Positions 25,266-34,712 are shown, counted from the first letter of the stretch. The stretch is DNA of 64,000 nt from CAYJAY01 sp964370715 (GCA_964370715.1 CAYJKJ010000010.1:32727-96726), one strand, 5' to 3'. The notes: generated by a model from the sequence alone, not told the origin. Translations and numbers: made by a program.

Positions 25266-25545
25266 GGATTTTTGATATAATCATCAAACATAATTAATGC
25301 CTGCTGAACAAGTCAAAACAGCTTTGCAAAATCATAGAATGCTGTTTTTGACTTGTCAAAGTGCAAGGTTTTTTATAAATTTTAATAAAAACTTTGCACT
25401 TTGATTTTCGCCTATGGCGAAAATTCAGCAGATAGCATCAAGATAAGCCAACAAAATACGCATTATAGGCGTATTTTGTTTCAAATGCATAGCATTTGTA
25501 CTGAATAACTTGTTATTCAGTAGGCATTAATTATATCAAAAATCC
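25266..25545. mobile_element. MITE-like palindromic element
   Basis: About 280 bp without coding capacity. Outer arms GGATTTTTGATATAAT (left) and its complement (right) are inverted, as are the inner arms TTAATGCCT-CTGAA; the left arm has a 13-bp insert between them. Inside is a chain of hairpins: CAAGTCAAAA/TTTTTGACTTG, AAAGTGCAA/TTGCACTTT, ATTTTCGCC/GGCGAAAAT, ACAAAATACGC/GCGTATTTTGT, AAATGC/GCATTT and CTGAATAA/TTATTCAG. Fragments recur at 61461-61501 and 13531-13555. No transposase is in the window; mobilisation in trans is inferred. Confidence 0.8.
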
Positions 25546-25579
25546 TAATTAATTTCCATATAGTTTTTTCTGGGCAAAA

Positions 25580-26968
25580 TCATTGTGCCAAAGTTTTGTC
25601 ATGTAGCGCAAACAAAACGTCTGAAGCAACGTTTGCGGCGGCATCAAGCCCCCAACCGCCATTTTCAACTATAACAGCGAAAGCATACGGCATCGTTTCA
25701 TCATCACAAAATCCAACAAACCAAGAATGCGGAATTTCGTTTTCTTTAAGCTCTGCCGTTCCCGATTTTGCACCCACCGTTACCCCATCGGGAAAACGCC
25801 ACGTTCCATAGTTGTTTACAACCGTGTCAACCATCATCTCTTTCAACTCATTCGCTGTAGAAGGGTTTAAAAGCCGCTCGCTCGAGCGATGTTCAGAAAA
25901 TGCCGCAGCAATACCGCTGTCGTTGGTGATCCTGTCGATAATTCCGGGTTCTATCGCAACACCTTCGTTTGCTATCGCCGCCATAAACCTCGCCATAGCG
26001 GTTGGATTAACAAGGTCGTTATACTGCCCAATCCCCGACCATCCAAGATTTGCGCTTCCTTCCGGAGCTATATCAAAACGCCCCCCGGCCGTTGGAATTT
26101 TCCCTATCGAAACAGGAGCTAAAAGCCCCGCTCTCGAAGCATAGTCATATATTTTATCCCCGCCAAGTTCAATCGAAAGTTCCGAAAAAACAACGTTGCA
26201 GGAATACGCCAAACCTTCTTTAACATCAAGCGTTCCATGAACTCCGGCGCAGTTAATTGTTTCCCCCGCAATAACGGTTGAGCCATCGCAAAAAAATTCC
26301 ATCTCATAAAGCTCCGGAATGCTTTCGATAGCGGCGGCAAGCGTCACCATCTTAAAGACCGAACCCGGAGTGTATGCCGAAGATATAGCGCGGTTGATGT
26401 AGATACCGCTTTGATCGTCTTGCTCCGAAAGTTCAATCTCTTCATAAGGGTCAAAGGTCGGGCTGCTCGTCATCGCAATTATATCACCGTTTTGGTAGTT
26501 ATAAAAAACAACTGCGCCATTTCGATATCCCAAAGCTTCTTTTGCAATTCCCGTTATCGAAGCATCGATAGTTGAATAGATTTTGTTGCCCTTGTTCGAC
26601 ATCGAGTATGCCCCGTTAATATAATCATATCCCATAAGCTCGGTGTCATACTGAGCCAAAATTCCTGTTCCTATGTTGCCGTTTTTATCCCCGACAACGT
26701 GTAGCGTTGCTCTCGTTAAAAACTCGCTTTCGGCATATATTCTGCTGTTATCTTGAACAGAAGCCAAAACATACCCATCACGATCCAGCACCGTTCCTCT
26801 ATTTAAAACTCCGTCGAAATAGGCGTGTCTATTAACAGGAAACGACACCCACATCTTTCCATCCTGCAAAAGCGTTACAATATAAAAAACCATTCCGATT
26901 AGAAACACCCCTACCAAAATCAAGGTAGCGATAGCTCTTGAAGCAACTTTCTTCAAAGTTAATCCCAT
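25580..26968 (-). CDS. Class B penicillin-binding protein (transpeptidase, PbpA/FtsI-like)
   Basis: A 462-aa peptidoglycan transpeptidase. One anchor helix (about 12-34) is followed by a short pedestal domain with the class B signature NRGTVLDRDGYVLA. The penicillin-binding domain has Ser203-x-x-Lys206 (TPGSVFKM), Ser256-Cys-Asn258 (SCN) and Lys401-Ser-Gly (KSGTAE), all intact. It is shorter than FtsI/PBP2 and close to the PbpA type that pairs with SEDS proteins. It starts 24 bases after the FHA-SEDS gene stop, so the two form one operon and probably one glycan polymerase-transpeptidase complex. Confidence 0.93.
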   Translation of the reverse strand: MGLTLKKVASRAIATLILVGVFLIGMVFYIVTLLQDGKMWVSFPVNRHAYFDGVLNRGTVLDRDGYVLASVQDNSRIYAESEFLTRATLHVVGDKNGNIGTGILAQYDTELMGYDYINGAYSMSNKGNKIYSTIDASITGIAKEALGYRNGAVVFYNYQNGDIIAMTSSPTFDPYEEIELSEQDDQSGIYINRAISSAYTPGSVFKMVTLAAAIESIPELYEMEFFCDGSTVIAGETINCAGVHGTLDVKEGLAYSCNVVFSELSIELGGDKIYDYASRAGLLAPVSIGKIPTAGGRFDIAPEGSANLGWSGIGQYNDLVNPTAMARFMAAIANEGVAIEPGIIDRITNDSGIAAAFSEHRSSERLLNPSTANELKEMMVDTVVNNYGTWRFPDGVTVGAKSGTAELKENEIPHSWFVGFCDDETMPYAFAVIVENGGWGLDAAANVASDVLFALHDKTLAQ

Positions 26969-26992
26969 GCCTTTCTAGAAATTCGAAAAAAA

Positions 26993-28765
26993 TCAACTTT
27001 CATTTTTATAAGATTTTTTCAAAATACTCTGTTGAAGCGGTGCGGCAAAACTTGCGTTTTGTCTGTTGTCCGCCGCTTTTATAAACGCAAGCAATCCAAA
27101 ACAGGAAACTATGCTTGAACCCCCTGTTGACACAAACGGGAACGTTACCCCCGTTAAAGGGAGAATGTCGAGCGAGCCGAAAACGTTTAAAATCATCTGG
27201 AACACCATCATAGCAGAGGCTGTGCAAGCCGCTATCGAATAAAATGTGCTCCTAGCATTTATTGCGCTTTTAGCGGAAAAAACAGCAAAACCAATTATGC
27301 AAGCTGCGGCGCAAAGCGCAACGATTAGCCCCATCTCCTCCGACAGATATCCAAACACCAAGTCGGTGTTTGATGCCGGAATGTCTTTGAGCCACCCCGT
27401 TCCGGCCCCCGTTCCAAAAAGCCCACCGCTAGCGGAAGCCGACATCGTTCTCGATTGCTGATATCCTCCGTCATGCGGAAGCGTCCAAGCGTTTCGCCAC
27501 GCTGAAAAACGATTTAAGATATACGGCCTAAATCTTATAACGATCAAGAATGCAAAAAAAGCACCACCTAGGATTAGCGCAATCGTTCTAAGATCTCCCG
27601 AGCGCATATAAGCCGCCACAATAAATGCGATAAAGAATATTATTGCCGCACCAAAATCCCCCATAATCGCAAGAAGACCGGCGCAAGAAATAGTTAACCC
27701 CAAGAAAAGCATGAGGTTGTGTTTTGTCAAAAGCGTTGCAAGGGTCGCCGAACCTGCGTAAACAAACGCTATCTTTGCAATTTCGGAGGGTTGAATCGAT
27801 ATCCCCCCAATAAAAATCCAGTTGCGAGCGCCGTTTACTATCGTTCCCGCAACAACGGTGAAAAGCAACAGCCCAACCGCCATAAACCCCATAAACGGGC
27901 GAAGAGCAACCGCTCTTTTAAGGTCTCTAAGATATGTTCCGAGCGCCAAAAATCCCGCAAGTCCGCAAAGAATTGCGATAAACTGTTTTGCAACTAGCGT
28001 TGGGTTAAACGATGCCGCAACGATTAGTCCTAGCGTTGCGAGGAAAAAAGCCATTATATCTATTTCAAAACCTACTCGTTTTATAATCTTAAAAAATATC
28101 GTGTAGAACCACATAAACCCCAACAACAATATAAAGCTTATCGGTGTTTCAAATCTGAATCGTTCCGGCATATTAAATATCAAAGCACAAGCCGCAACCA
28201 GTTGAAAAACCGAAAGCAGATAAAGCGACGTCATGTGAGAGATTTTGTTTGGTCTGTCCCTGTTGGTAGACATCTTTTCTTCATCTTTATTTAAAGGCCT
28301 AAGATATCCTTTAACTCCCGAAATATCAACAATCTCGCCATATTCAATCCTTCGTTTTTCTTGAATTTTTTCGCCCCCAACATAGACCCCGCCCTTGCTT
28401 TCAAGATCGATTATCGAATAGCTTCCATCGCTTTCTCTAATAATTGCGGCATGGTTTCGGCTAACGGTCGGGACGTTTAAGACGATATCGCTTTGAAGCG
28501 AACGCCCTATTATGTTTTCCCAATGATGAATCGGGATATGGTATCCATCGAGAGTGTCGAAATAACACCATGTTTCAAGGTGGTTTTTGGTCGAGAACAG
28601 TGAATAGAGACACCTTGCAACGATAGCGACCGCAAGCAACGCCAAAACAACCCTAGACACAGCGTTATACCACTCAAAAAAAGATGGGTTGCTTAAATAC
28701 GCTTGTTCAAGAGCTGTCGCCGCAAATTCGGGGTTCGGAAAAAAGTTTGTTAAAAGTTCCGACAT
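26993..28765 (-). CDS. FHA-domain fused SEDS glycosyltransferase (FtsW/RodA family)
   Basis: A 590-aa protein. One helix (about 35-55) precedes an FHA domain (about 70-155) with the phosphothreonine-binding signature: GRS (87-89), SDIVL, VSRNH (101-105) and SKGGVYVGG. Residues about 185-575 are a ten-helix SEDS domain, with VAGTIVNGARNWIFIGGISIQPSEIAKI and the C-terminal LPLTGVTFPFVSTGGSS typical of RodA/FtsW/SpoVE lipid II polymerases. Phosphopeptide control of the polymerase by a Ser/Thr kinase is the obvious inference; no kinase gene is in the window. It leads the operon with the PBP gene. Actinobacteria keep FHA proteins as separate genes next to rodA-pbpA. Confidence 0.93.
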   Translation of the reverse strand: MSELLTNFFPNPEFAATALEQAYLSNPSFFEWYNAVSRVVLALLAVAIVARCLYSLFSTKNHLETWCYFDTLDGYHIPIHHWENIIGRSLQSDIVLNVPTVSRNHAAIIRESDGSYSIIDLESKGGVYVGGEKIQEKRRIEYGEIVDISGVKGYLRPLNKDEEKMSTNRDRPNKISHMTSLYLLSVFQLVAACALIFNMPERFRFETPISFILLLGFMWFYTIFFKIIKRVGFEIDIMAFFLATLGLIVAASFNPTLVAKQFIAILCGLAGFLALGTYLRDLKRAVALRPFMGFMAVGLLLFTVVAGTIVNGARNWIFIGGISIQPSEIAKIAFVYAGSATLATLLTKHNLMLFLGLTISCAGLLAIMGDFGAAIIFFIAFIVAAYMRSGDLRTIALILGGAFFAFLIVIRFRPYILNRFSAWRNAWTLPHDGGYQQSRTMSASASGGLFGTGAGTGWLKDIPASNTDLVFGYLSEEMGLIVALCAAACIIGFAVFSAKSAINARSTFYSIAACTASAMMVFQMILNVFGSLDILPLTGVTFPFVSTGGSSIVSCFGLLAFIKAADNRQNASFAAPLQQSILKKSYKNES

Positions 28766-28890
28766 TCATTTCTCCAACTACATTAAATCTTCTCGATAAT
28801 TAGTTACAACAATTATATCACTAAATTGTTAAATTATTATTAATGTTAAAAATTTTTGCAATTTAAGCGGACAAAAAACCTTAATCAAAA

Positions 28891-28918
28891 ACCCCTCGAA
28901 CAAATATAATCGAGAGGT
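28891..28918 (-). terminator. Terminator after tRNA-Thr
   Basis: ACCTCTCGA pairs with TCGAGGGGT (one wobble) on the minus strand and is followed by a TTTTTGATT tail, directly after the tRNA 3' end. Confidence 0.85.
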
Positions 28919-28922
28919 TTTT

Positions 28923-28998
28923 TGGAGCTTGTGATCCGATTCGAACGGACGACCTGCTCATTACGAATGAGCTGCACTACCGGCTGTGCTACACAAGC
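28923..28998 (-). tRNA. tRNA-Thr (anticodon CGT)
   Basis: Full cloverleaf on the minus strand: acceptor GCTTGTG/CACAAGC, anticodon stem GCTCA/TGAGC enclosing loop TTCGTAA (anticodon CGT, reads ACG), T-arm with the TTCGAAT loop, discriminator T, and an encoded CCA. The gene is flanked by its own terminator. Confidence 0.96.
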
Positions 28999-29086
28999 GA
29001 GTTTGTATTACATAATAGGTTTTCAACTGTTGCCTATAATATAATACTACATTTCATTAAAAAAATAAACTGTTTTTTTTAATTTT

Positions 29087-29791
29087 TTAAAGAGATTTTT
29101 TTATCTCTCTAAAATCTTTAACCGCCTGCATTCCGATTTTGCAGATTTTCTTGAAATTAATCGAATTCACACCGCCTTGACGTTGTTTAAACGTTATCGG
29201 AATAAACAATACTTTTTCTTTGTTTTTAACAAAAAGCAAGCTTAACAAAACGTTCGAAAGATTAAATTTCTCGGGGACTTTAACTATGTATTTTGAAAGA
29301 ACCTGGTTCGACATCAATCTAAACGGAGTGTTTGCATCTTTGACAAAAACGCCAAATATTAAATAGACTACAAGGCGCAAAACCTTGGTTACAAAAACCC
29401 TCGACAAACCGTCTTGTCGCTCAACTCTGTCCCCAATTATAACGGAAAATTCATCTCTTTTTTGCCAAAACTCTTCGAATTCATCCGGGTTTGTCTGCCC
29501 GTCGCTGTCGGTTTGGAAGATAAAATCCGCTTTGTTTTCAAGGGCATAGTTATAACCATGCAAAACGGTTGCGCCGTGTCCCTCGTTTTTCTTTGTTATA
29601 ACTACAAGGTTCTTGTATTCCGGTTCAAGTTGTTTCAAAACCGAAAGAGTGTTGTCTTTGCTTCCGTCGTCTATAACTACAAGCTTTGAATCTTCGCCGG
29701 CAAGCTTTAAAACGCCGTGCCAATCTGCCACAACGTTTTTAATGTTCTCCTCTTCGTTGTATGTAGGGATGATAATATAGAGGGTTTCCAT
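29087..29791 (-). CDS. Family 2 glycosyltransferase (dolichyl-phosphate-mannose synthase-like)
   Basis: A 234-aa GT-A glycosyltransferase with no membrane segment except a weak hydrophobic patch. IIPTYNEEENI begins the nucleotide-binding fold, VIDDGSKDNT is the second motif, and FIFQTDSDGQTNPDEF contains the metal-binding DSD. GDRVERQDGLSRV and PFRLM follow the polyprenyl-phosphate sugar transferase pattern. It likely loads a sugar onto a lipid carrier for the GT-C enzyme two genes away. It follows the mutase gene by 20 bases in one operon. Confidence 0.85.
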   Translation of the reverse strand: METLYIIIPTYNEEENIKNVVADWHGVLKLAGEDSKLVVIDDGSKDNTLSVLKQLEPEYKNLVVITKKNEGHGATVLHGYNYALENKADFIFQTDSDGQTNPDEFEEFWQKRDEFSVIIGDRVERQDGLSRVFVTKVLRLVVYLIFGVFVKDANTPFRLMSNQVLSKYIVKVPEKFNLSNVLLSLLFVKNKEKVLFIPITFKQRQGGVNSINFKKICKIGMQAVKDFREIKKSL

Positions 29792-29811
29792 TAAATGTTC
29801 TCCTAAGTAAT

Positions 29812-30972
29812 TTATTTTAATGTTTTAACAACGTCATCTGCTAGATTTAATGCGTTCTCAACAACTTTATCCATGTTGAAATAGCTATACTGCGACAGCC
29901 TTCCGCAAAGAACAATATTTGAAAACTCGGAAAACATCTCTTTATATCTATCATACAAAGCGTTGTTTTCAGGGTTGTTTATCGGATAGTATGGCTCGTT
30001 TTTCTCGTTCGGGTCATATGCTTTCGGGTATTCTCGAAGAATAGTAGAACAACTCTTTTCAACCTGAGCGGTCAGATATTTAAACTCGGTTATCCTTGTG
30101 TAGTCATGTTGATTAGGATAGTTGACAACGGAATTTTGTTGGAAATACTCTTGTTTAACATCTTCGAATTTCAAATCAACCGTTCGATATGGAAGAACCC
30201 CAAAGCGAAAATCCAAGAGATAATCAATCGCACAGGACAGCATAAGTGTTCCTTCGAAAACCTCGCTATTAAACAAGATTTTTTTGTTTTCGAAGTCAAA
30301 ACCCACAACATCTTTTGCATCGGTGTTAAGCTGAACCGTTATGTTTTGATGGTCAAGCAACGCTTCGAAAAGCGGAGTGAACCCATCTTTCGGCATAAAT
30401 TGAAACTCATCGGAAAAATAGTTGTCGCTATATCCAACGACGACAGGAACTCGATTAATTGCGCTTTTATCCACTTTGTCCGGATGTTGCCCCCATTGTT
30501 TAGCGGTGTAGTTTTTAAAGACATTATCAAAAACAAACTGACCAAACTGTTGAACTACCTCGTCGTTTGAATTTAAAAGATCAAACACCGAGACATTTTT
30601 ATCCAGACCAAAAAGCTGTTCAAGTTTTTGTTTAATCTCCATTGCCTTTTCACTGTCGAACAACATTTCGATAGATTTAAAGTTAATCGGTATCGGAACC
30701 AGCTTTTGTTCAATCTCTCCCAAAACTTTATGGTTATAGCTATAGAAATTTGAAAAGCGAGAGAGATATTCAAAAACTCGTTTGTTTGCGGTGTGAAAAA
30801 TATGCGGGCCATAGCGATGAACCCTTATCCCATTATCCGAATAATCCTCATAAGCGTTTCCGCCTATATGCCCTCTTTTTTCTATAATTAAAACTTTTTT
30901 CCCCTCTTCCGCAAGTTGCCTTGCAAAAACTGCTCCGGCAAACCCGCTTCCGACTACTAAACAATCAAGCAT
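29812..30972 (-). CDS. glf: UDP-galactopyranose mutase
   Basis: Flavoenzyme converting UDP-galactopyranose to UDP-galactofuranose. The 386-aa length is normal. The N-terminal FAD loop is VVGSGFAGAVFARQLAEEGK with IIEKRGHIGGNAYE; GIRVHRYGPHIFHT, FKNYTAKQWG and the tail segment LCGRLSQYSYFNMD are family signatures. Its presence means a galactofuranose-containing surface glycan. The ATG overlaps the stop of the GT-C gene (ATGA), so translation is coupled. Confidence 0.96.
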   Translation of the reverse strand: MLDCLVVGSGFAGAVFARQLAEEGKKVLIIEKRGHIGGNAYEDYSDNGIRVHRYGPHIFHTANKRVFEYLSRFSNFYSYNHKVLGEIEQKLVPIPINFKSIEMLFDSEKAMEIKQKLEQLFGLDKNVSVFDLLNSNDEVVQQFGQFVFDNVFKNYTAKQWGQHPDKVDKSAINRVPVVVGYSDNYFSDEFQFMPKDGFTPLFEALLDHQNITVQLNTDAKDVVGFDFENKKILFNSEVFEGTLMLSCAIDYLLDFRFGVLPYRTVDLKFEDVKQEYFQQNSVVNYPNQHDYTRITEFKYLTAQVEKSCSTILREYPKAYDPNEKNEPYYPINNPENNALYDRYKEMFSEFSNIVLCGRLSQYSYFNMDKVVENALNLADDVVKTLK

Positions 30973-32444
30973 CAGTCTATCCTCTCATAGATTAAAAATC
31001 CGTTATTTGAATACCCTAGTTCGTAATGGTTTTGTATGACATCGAGTATAAAGTGTGTCGGATGGTCTAAGGAGCTGTATTCCGCCACAGGATCATAAAA
31101 TGAAAACATAACAATTTCCGGTTTGTTTTCGATGATATCCTGTTCAAATTCAGCCGCTATCTCGGAAGAAATTCTGTTAATCGGATCTTGATAGAGATAT
31201 TTTGAACCTATCGAACGATCGATGTATGGGTATATCTCGCATTTGCTGCCAATCGAAATAATCGTGTCATCAACATCGGTGTTTTGTTCTATATATTTTG
31301 CTGCATCTTGAAGTGTATGTTTTGTTTCAAGAGGTCCTGTTAAATTTCGATTAATCATATCTCGATAGAAAAGGCTGAAACTTTGGAAATATGTAGCTAT
31401 CAACACAAGGCAGACTAGCATAATGGTTATAGCTTTATCCTTGCTTGTAGTTTTAATTGCAAAATCTATTATGCAAGCTGTATAAAAGATGATAAAAGGA
31501 ACCAAACTCATACTGTAATGCGGATAGTATGCCCTCGAATATAGCACCAAAGCAGTTGTCGCAAATGTCCCTAGAAGCATCGCAAGATACTGTTTTTTAT
31601 ATGTTTTTTCGGTTATTAAAAAGACAACCGACGCAGATAATATTAGCAAAAGCGGAACAGTTTCGTTAAGTTGGTTAATGTTTAACAAAAGCCTTTCCAT
31701 GCCGAAATTATCCGATGCATACACAAAATTAAACAATATAAATTGTTCGAACCAACTGTCAAATATCCCGTTTATCAAAAGATATGAAGCAACAATCAAT
31801 AACAAAGCCGCCGTTCCAACCAAAAACATTATAGCAGCTTTTATCGCCTTATCAAAATGTTTGTTTATAATAAAATCAAAAAATATTATAGCACAAAATC
31901 CAACAAACAATCCAAACATATTGGGCCTTAACATGAGAGTTGCGCCAAAACAAGCACCAATAAATGCAATATCTTTTAAAACAAGTTGTTTTGAAACGAT
32001 GTATTTCGAAAAAAGATAAAACGCTATAGTTATAAACGGTAAAGCAAACTCTTCTGTTAGGTTTCCACCCATAAGGAAGTTGCCAAAGCAAACATAGCCT
32101 ATAGCAACCGAAATGTAGACAGAGATTTTATTAAAGAAAAGGTCTAGCGTTTTAATAGCGAAAAAAAGCGATACACAGATCATCAAAAATTCAATTGCAA
32201 AAACCCCGAAAAATCCCGATATCGCCCAACCTATCGAGTTGATAAAATAAAGAATAGGTCCTTTATGATCGAAAAAATCAGCATAGGGGAGTTTGCCCTC
32301 TGCCATTCCCTTTCCGATTGTTAAAAAAACGCTTGAATCTGTGCCGGGAGTTATGTTTGAAAATGGATTAAGGTCAAGGCTTAAGCCAACAACCACCGCC
32401 ATCAACAATATAAAACCCGCATCAACTACAATCTTTTTCTTCAT
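30972..32444 (-). CDS. Polytopic membrane glycosyltransferase (GT-C type)
   Basis: A 490-aa protein with about 11 transmembrane helices. The first outer loop carries TPGTDSSVFLTIGKGMAEG and DFFDHKGPILYF, acidic residues and an HKGP motif often seen in ArnT/GT-39-like bacterial membrane glycosyltransferases. A soluble tail of about 100 residues follows the last helix (TDVDDTIISIGSKCEIYPY). It should transfer a sugar from a polyprenyl-phosphate donor on the outer face, in keeping with the GT2 and mutase genes downstream. The substrate cannot be named. Confidence 0.75.
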   Translation of the reverse strand: MKKKIVVDAGFILLMAVVVGLSLDLNPFSNITPGTDSSVFLTIGKGMAEGKLPYADFFDHKGPILYFINSIGWAISGFFGVFAIEFLMICVSLFFAIKTLDLFFNKISVYISVAIGYVCFGNFLMGGNLTEEFALPFITIAFYLFSKYIVSKQLVLKDIAFIGACFGATLMLRPNMFGLFVGFCAIIFFDFIINKHFDKAIKAAIMFLVGTAALLLIVASYLLINGIFDSWFEQFILFNFVYASDNFGMERLLLNINQLNETVPLLLILSASVVFLITEKTYKKQYLAMLLGTFATTALVLYSRAYYPHYSMSLVPFIIFYTACIIDFAIKTTSKDKAITIMLVCLVLIATYFQSFSLFYRDMINRNLTGPLETKHTLQDAAKYIEQNTDVDDTIISIGSKCEIYPYIDRSIGSKYLYQDPINRISSEIAAEFEQDIIENKPEIVMFSFYDPVAEYSSLDHPTHFILDVIQNHYELGYSNNGFLIYERID

Positions 32445-32629
32445 AAAAACCTACATTTCATAATTTATCAACCTGTATCACGCTAAGTCTCAACCATTTG
32501 AAAAAACCTGTTTTTTCAAACTTATCTTATTATAATCCCATATCTATTAGCATTTTGTCAATAATTTTATCATATTTTGTGTATTATACTTGTATTATAA
32601 CAAATTATAGGTTTATTAACAATTATCAG

Positions 32630-32657
32630 TTGAATAATTTATCAAAAATGCTATAAT
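32630..32657 (+). promoter_or_regulatory. Promoter of the SGNH hydrolase gene
   Basis: TTGAAT, 16-bp spacer, TATAAT on the plus strand. Transcription would begin near 32664, which supports the downstream TTG start. Confidence 0.65.
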
Positions 32658-32719
32658 GTAATATGTCTAAATATCGAAACCACTTTTATTTAATCGGTTA
32701 TACATTTTGGAGGAATATA

Positions 32720-33790
32720 TTGCGAGCAAATAAACAAAAACATAATAGAGTTAAAATTAATAAAAAAAGAAAAAAAGAAAAGATCGTTTTAAATAGAAAA
32801 GAACCATTTTTATATGTTGTTAAACGTCATCTTTTTATTCTCATATTTCTAGCATTGACAACAACGACGGTCTATTTGTTGCCGGTGTTTTCTGCCGCCG
32901 CAAATTCCGACAAACCTGCAATTCATTTTGACACGACGGGCGTGTTCCCCTCCTATCTTTCGGACACTACGGTAGAAGAAGGCGAAAGCGAAATAGTTGG
33001 AACAATATTGACCGAAACGACCCCCGTTGACCCTTCGTATTTCCTCGACACGATTTTTGCGGGCGACTCGTTGACCGAAGGTTTTGGTTACTATGATTTT
33101 CTTCAAGACTACAAAACGATATTTGCAAGAGGCATAAGCCCACATTCCGCCATGACCCATGCGTTTTATTATGCACCAAACGGCGAAGTCATGACGATGT
33201 ATGATGCAATTCTTTATTTCAAGCCGAGAAAGCTTTATATAATGCTTGGAACAAACGGAATCAACGTTTCTACAGCGGAAGAACTAATGAACGGTTATAG
33301 CACCTTTATCTATTCGCTTAAAGCAAACGCCCCCGATATGCATATAGTTTTGCAATCTCTGCCGCCGGTAACGCTTGAAACGTCGCTTAGCAACCCGGTC
33401 TACTATTCGCTTGAAAACATCGACAAATATAATCAAATGATCAAAGAGCTTGCGCTTTCTTCGGGCTGTTATTTCCTCGACACCAACAGCATCTACCGAG
33501 ACAGCACAGGATTTTTGCCGGAACATATTGCTGCATACGATGGAATCCACTTTAACCCCGAAGGCTACCAAATGTGGTATGATTTTCTTTTAAGCCACAC
33601 AATCCAAGGCGACAGCCCGTTTTCGATAGGTCCTGATGGAAAGCTTATTTTGTCAACCAACATACCAACTGAACCGGAAACAACCGAGCCTGTGCCAACC
33701 GAGCCAACTCCGACACCGGAACCCACGCCGGCACCAACCGTCGAACCAACTCCGGCACCTGCTGAACCAACACCTGCACCAACAGCATAA
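32720..33790 (+). CDS. Secreted/anchored SGNH (GDSL) hydrolase with Thr-Pro-Glu tail
   Basis: A 356-aa surface esterase-like protein. A basic N-terminus (KINKKRKKEK) leads into one helix (about 35-55), then the SGNH domain: IFAGDSLTEGFG with the Ser nucleophile, MLGTNGINV with the Asn, and DGIHFNPEGY with Asp and His. The last 45 residues are a Pro/Thr/Glu repeat (TEPTPTPEPTPAP) that may span the wall. The TTG start is chosen because GGAGG is six bases before it; the in-frame ATG at 32663 lies at the expected transcription start. Substrate unknown; deacetylation of a surface glycan is plausible. Confidence 0.85.
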   Translation: MRANKQKHNRVKINKKRKKEKIVLNRKEPFLYVVKRHLFILIFLALTTTTVYLLPVFSAAANSDKPAIHFDTTGVFPSYLSDTTVEEGESEIVGTILTETTPVDPSYFLDTIFAGDSLTEGFGYYDFLQDYKTIFARGISPHSAMTHAFYYAPNGEVMTMYDAILYFKPRKLYIMLGTNGINVSTAEELMNGYSTFIYSLKANAPDMHIVLQSLPPVTLETSLSNPVYYSLENIDKYNQMIKELALSSGCYFLDTNSIYRDSTGFLPEHIAAYDGIHFNPEGYQMWYDFLLSHTIQGDSPFSIGPDGKLILSTNIPTEPETTEPVPTEPTPTPEPTPAPTVEPTPAPAEPTPAPTA

Positions 33791-33850
33791 CAACAAAACA
33801 AATTAACGGCTACTTTTAGATTAAACTATCTAGCCGAAAGGAAAATATAG

Positions 33851-34597
33851 ATGAAGATAATAGCAGACACACATACACATACAATTGCTTGTTCTCATGC
33901 CTATAGCACCCTTATTGAAAACCTAACTGTAGCGAAGGAAAAAGGCATTAAGTTTCTTTGCAGAACCGAGCATGGCCCCGCCCTTCCCGATGCTCCTTAT
34001 GTTTGGAACATCGAAAGCGGAAAATCGTTACCCAAAAAATACAAAGGTGTCTACATCGTCAATGGGGTTGAAGCAAACGTTTTAAGCTATGACGGAAAGA
34101 TTGACATCGAAGAAAAACTAGCCGCTAAACTTGATTGGGTTATAGCATCGTTCCATGGGCCTTGCATCGAACCCAAAACTAAAGCGGAACACACCGAAGG
34201 ATGGATCGCCGTTGCAAAAAATCCACACATCGATGTTATCGGACATTGTGGAGACATTCGCTATGATTTCGATATCGAGCGAGCGGTAAAGGCTTTTTCG
34301 GAACATAAAAAAATTGTCGAAATCAACAACAGCTCCCCTGTCTCCCGCCCGGGTTCAGCTGAGCAATGTATCAAGATAATCAAAGTTTGCAAACAATACC
34401 GCATACCACTAGTCGTTTCGAGCGATTCGCATTTTGCAACCGACATCGGCAACTTCACTTGGTCTCTTGCGGCGTTAAAAGAGCTTAAATATCCAAAAGA
34501 ACTTATATTAAACGCCGATTACGACACGTTTGAAAAGGTTCTATCAAAAAAGAGCGGCAGGAAATTTTGCAAAAAAGACCTTAACCGCCCATACTAA
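33851..34597 (+). CDS. PHP-domain phosphatase (YcdX-like)
   Basis: A 248-aa metal-dependent phosphoesterase. The PHP motifs are all present: ADTHTHTIACSHAY, RTEHGPALPD, VNGVEANVL, ASFHGPC, VIGHCGDIRYD, EINNSS and VSSDSHFATDIG. The order and length match the YcdX-type trinuclear zinc phosphatases rather than histidinol phosphatase or a polymerase domain. The physiological substrate is unknown. AAAGGA precedes the ATG. It lies 60 bases after the SGNH hydrolase gene, with a small CGGCTA/TAGCCG hairpin between, so co-transcription is likely. A terminator follows. Confidence 0.9.
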   Translation: MKIIADTHTHTIACSHAYSTLIENLTVAKEKGIKFLCRTEHGPALPDAPYVWNIESGKSLPKKYKGVYIVNGVEANVLSYDGKIDIEEKLAAKLDWVIASFHGPCIEPKTKAEHTEGWIAVAKNPHIDVIGHCGDIRYDFDIERAVKAFSEHKKIVEINNSSPVSRPGSAEQCIKIIKVCKQYRIPLVVSSDSHFATDIGNFTWSLAALKELKYPKELILNADYDTFEKVLSKKSGRKFCKKDLNRPY

Positions 34598-34612
34598 TTT
34601 AAAAATAAAATG

Positions 34613-34655
34613 AAACAGGGGCTTTTGTAGTTAGCAAAAGAAACCCTGTTTTTTT
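34613..34655 (+). terminator. Terminator after the PHP gene
   Basis: AAACAGGG-CTTTTG pairs with CAAAAG-CCCTGTTT with a small bulge, followed by a T-run on the plus strand. Confidence 0.82.
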
Positions 34656-34712
34656 ATATCATATATAATTTTGATTTTTAAAGCCAAATCTTCAAGCCGT
34701 TTTTATCGGCCA

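Noticed and set aside
25228..25287. Longer N-terminus for the SGNH-like protein
   Set aside because: The extra codons lack an SD and run into the terminal arm of the palindromic element; AAGGT before 25227 supports the shorter form.
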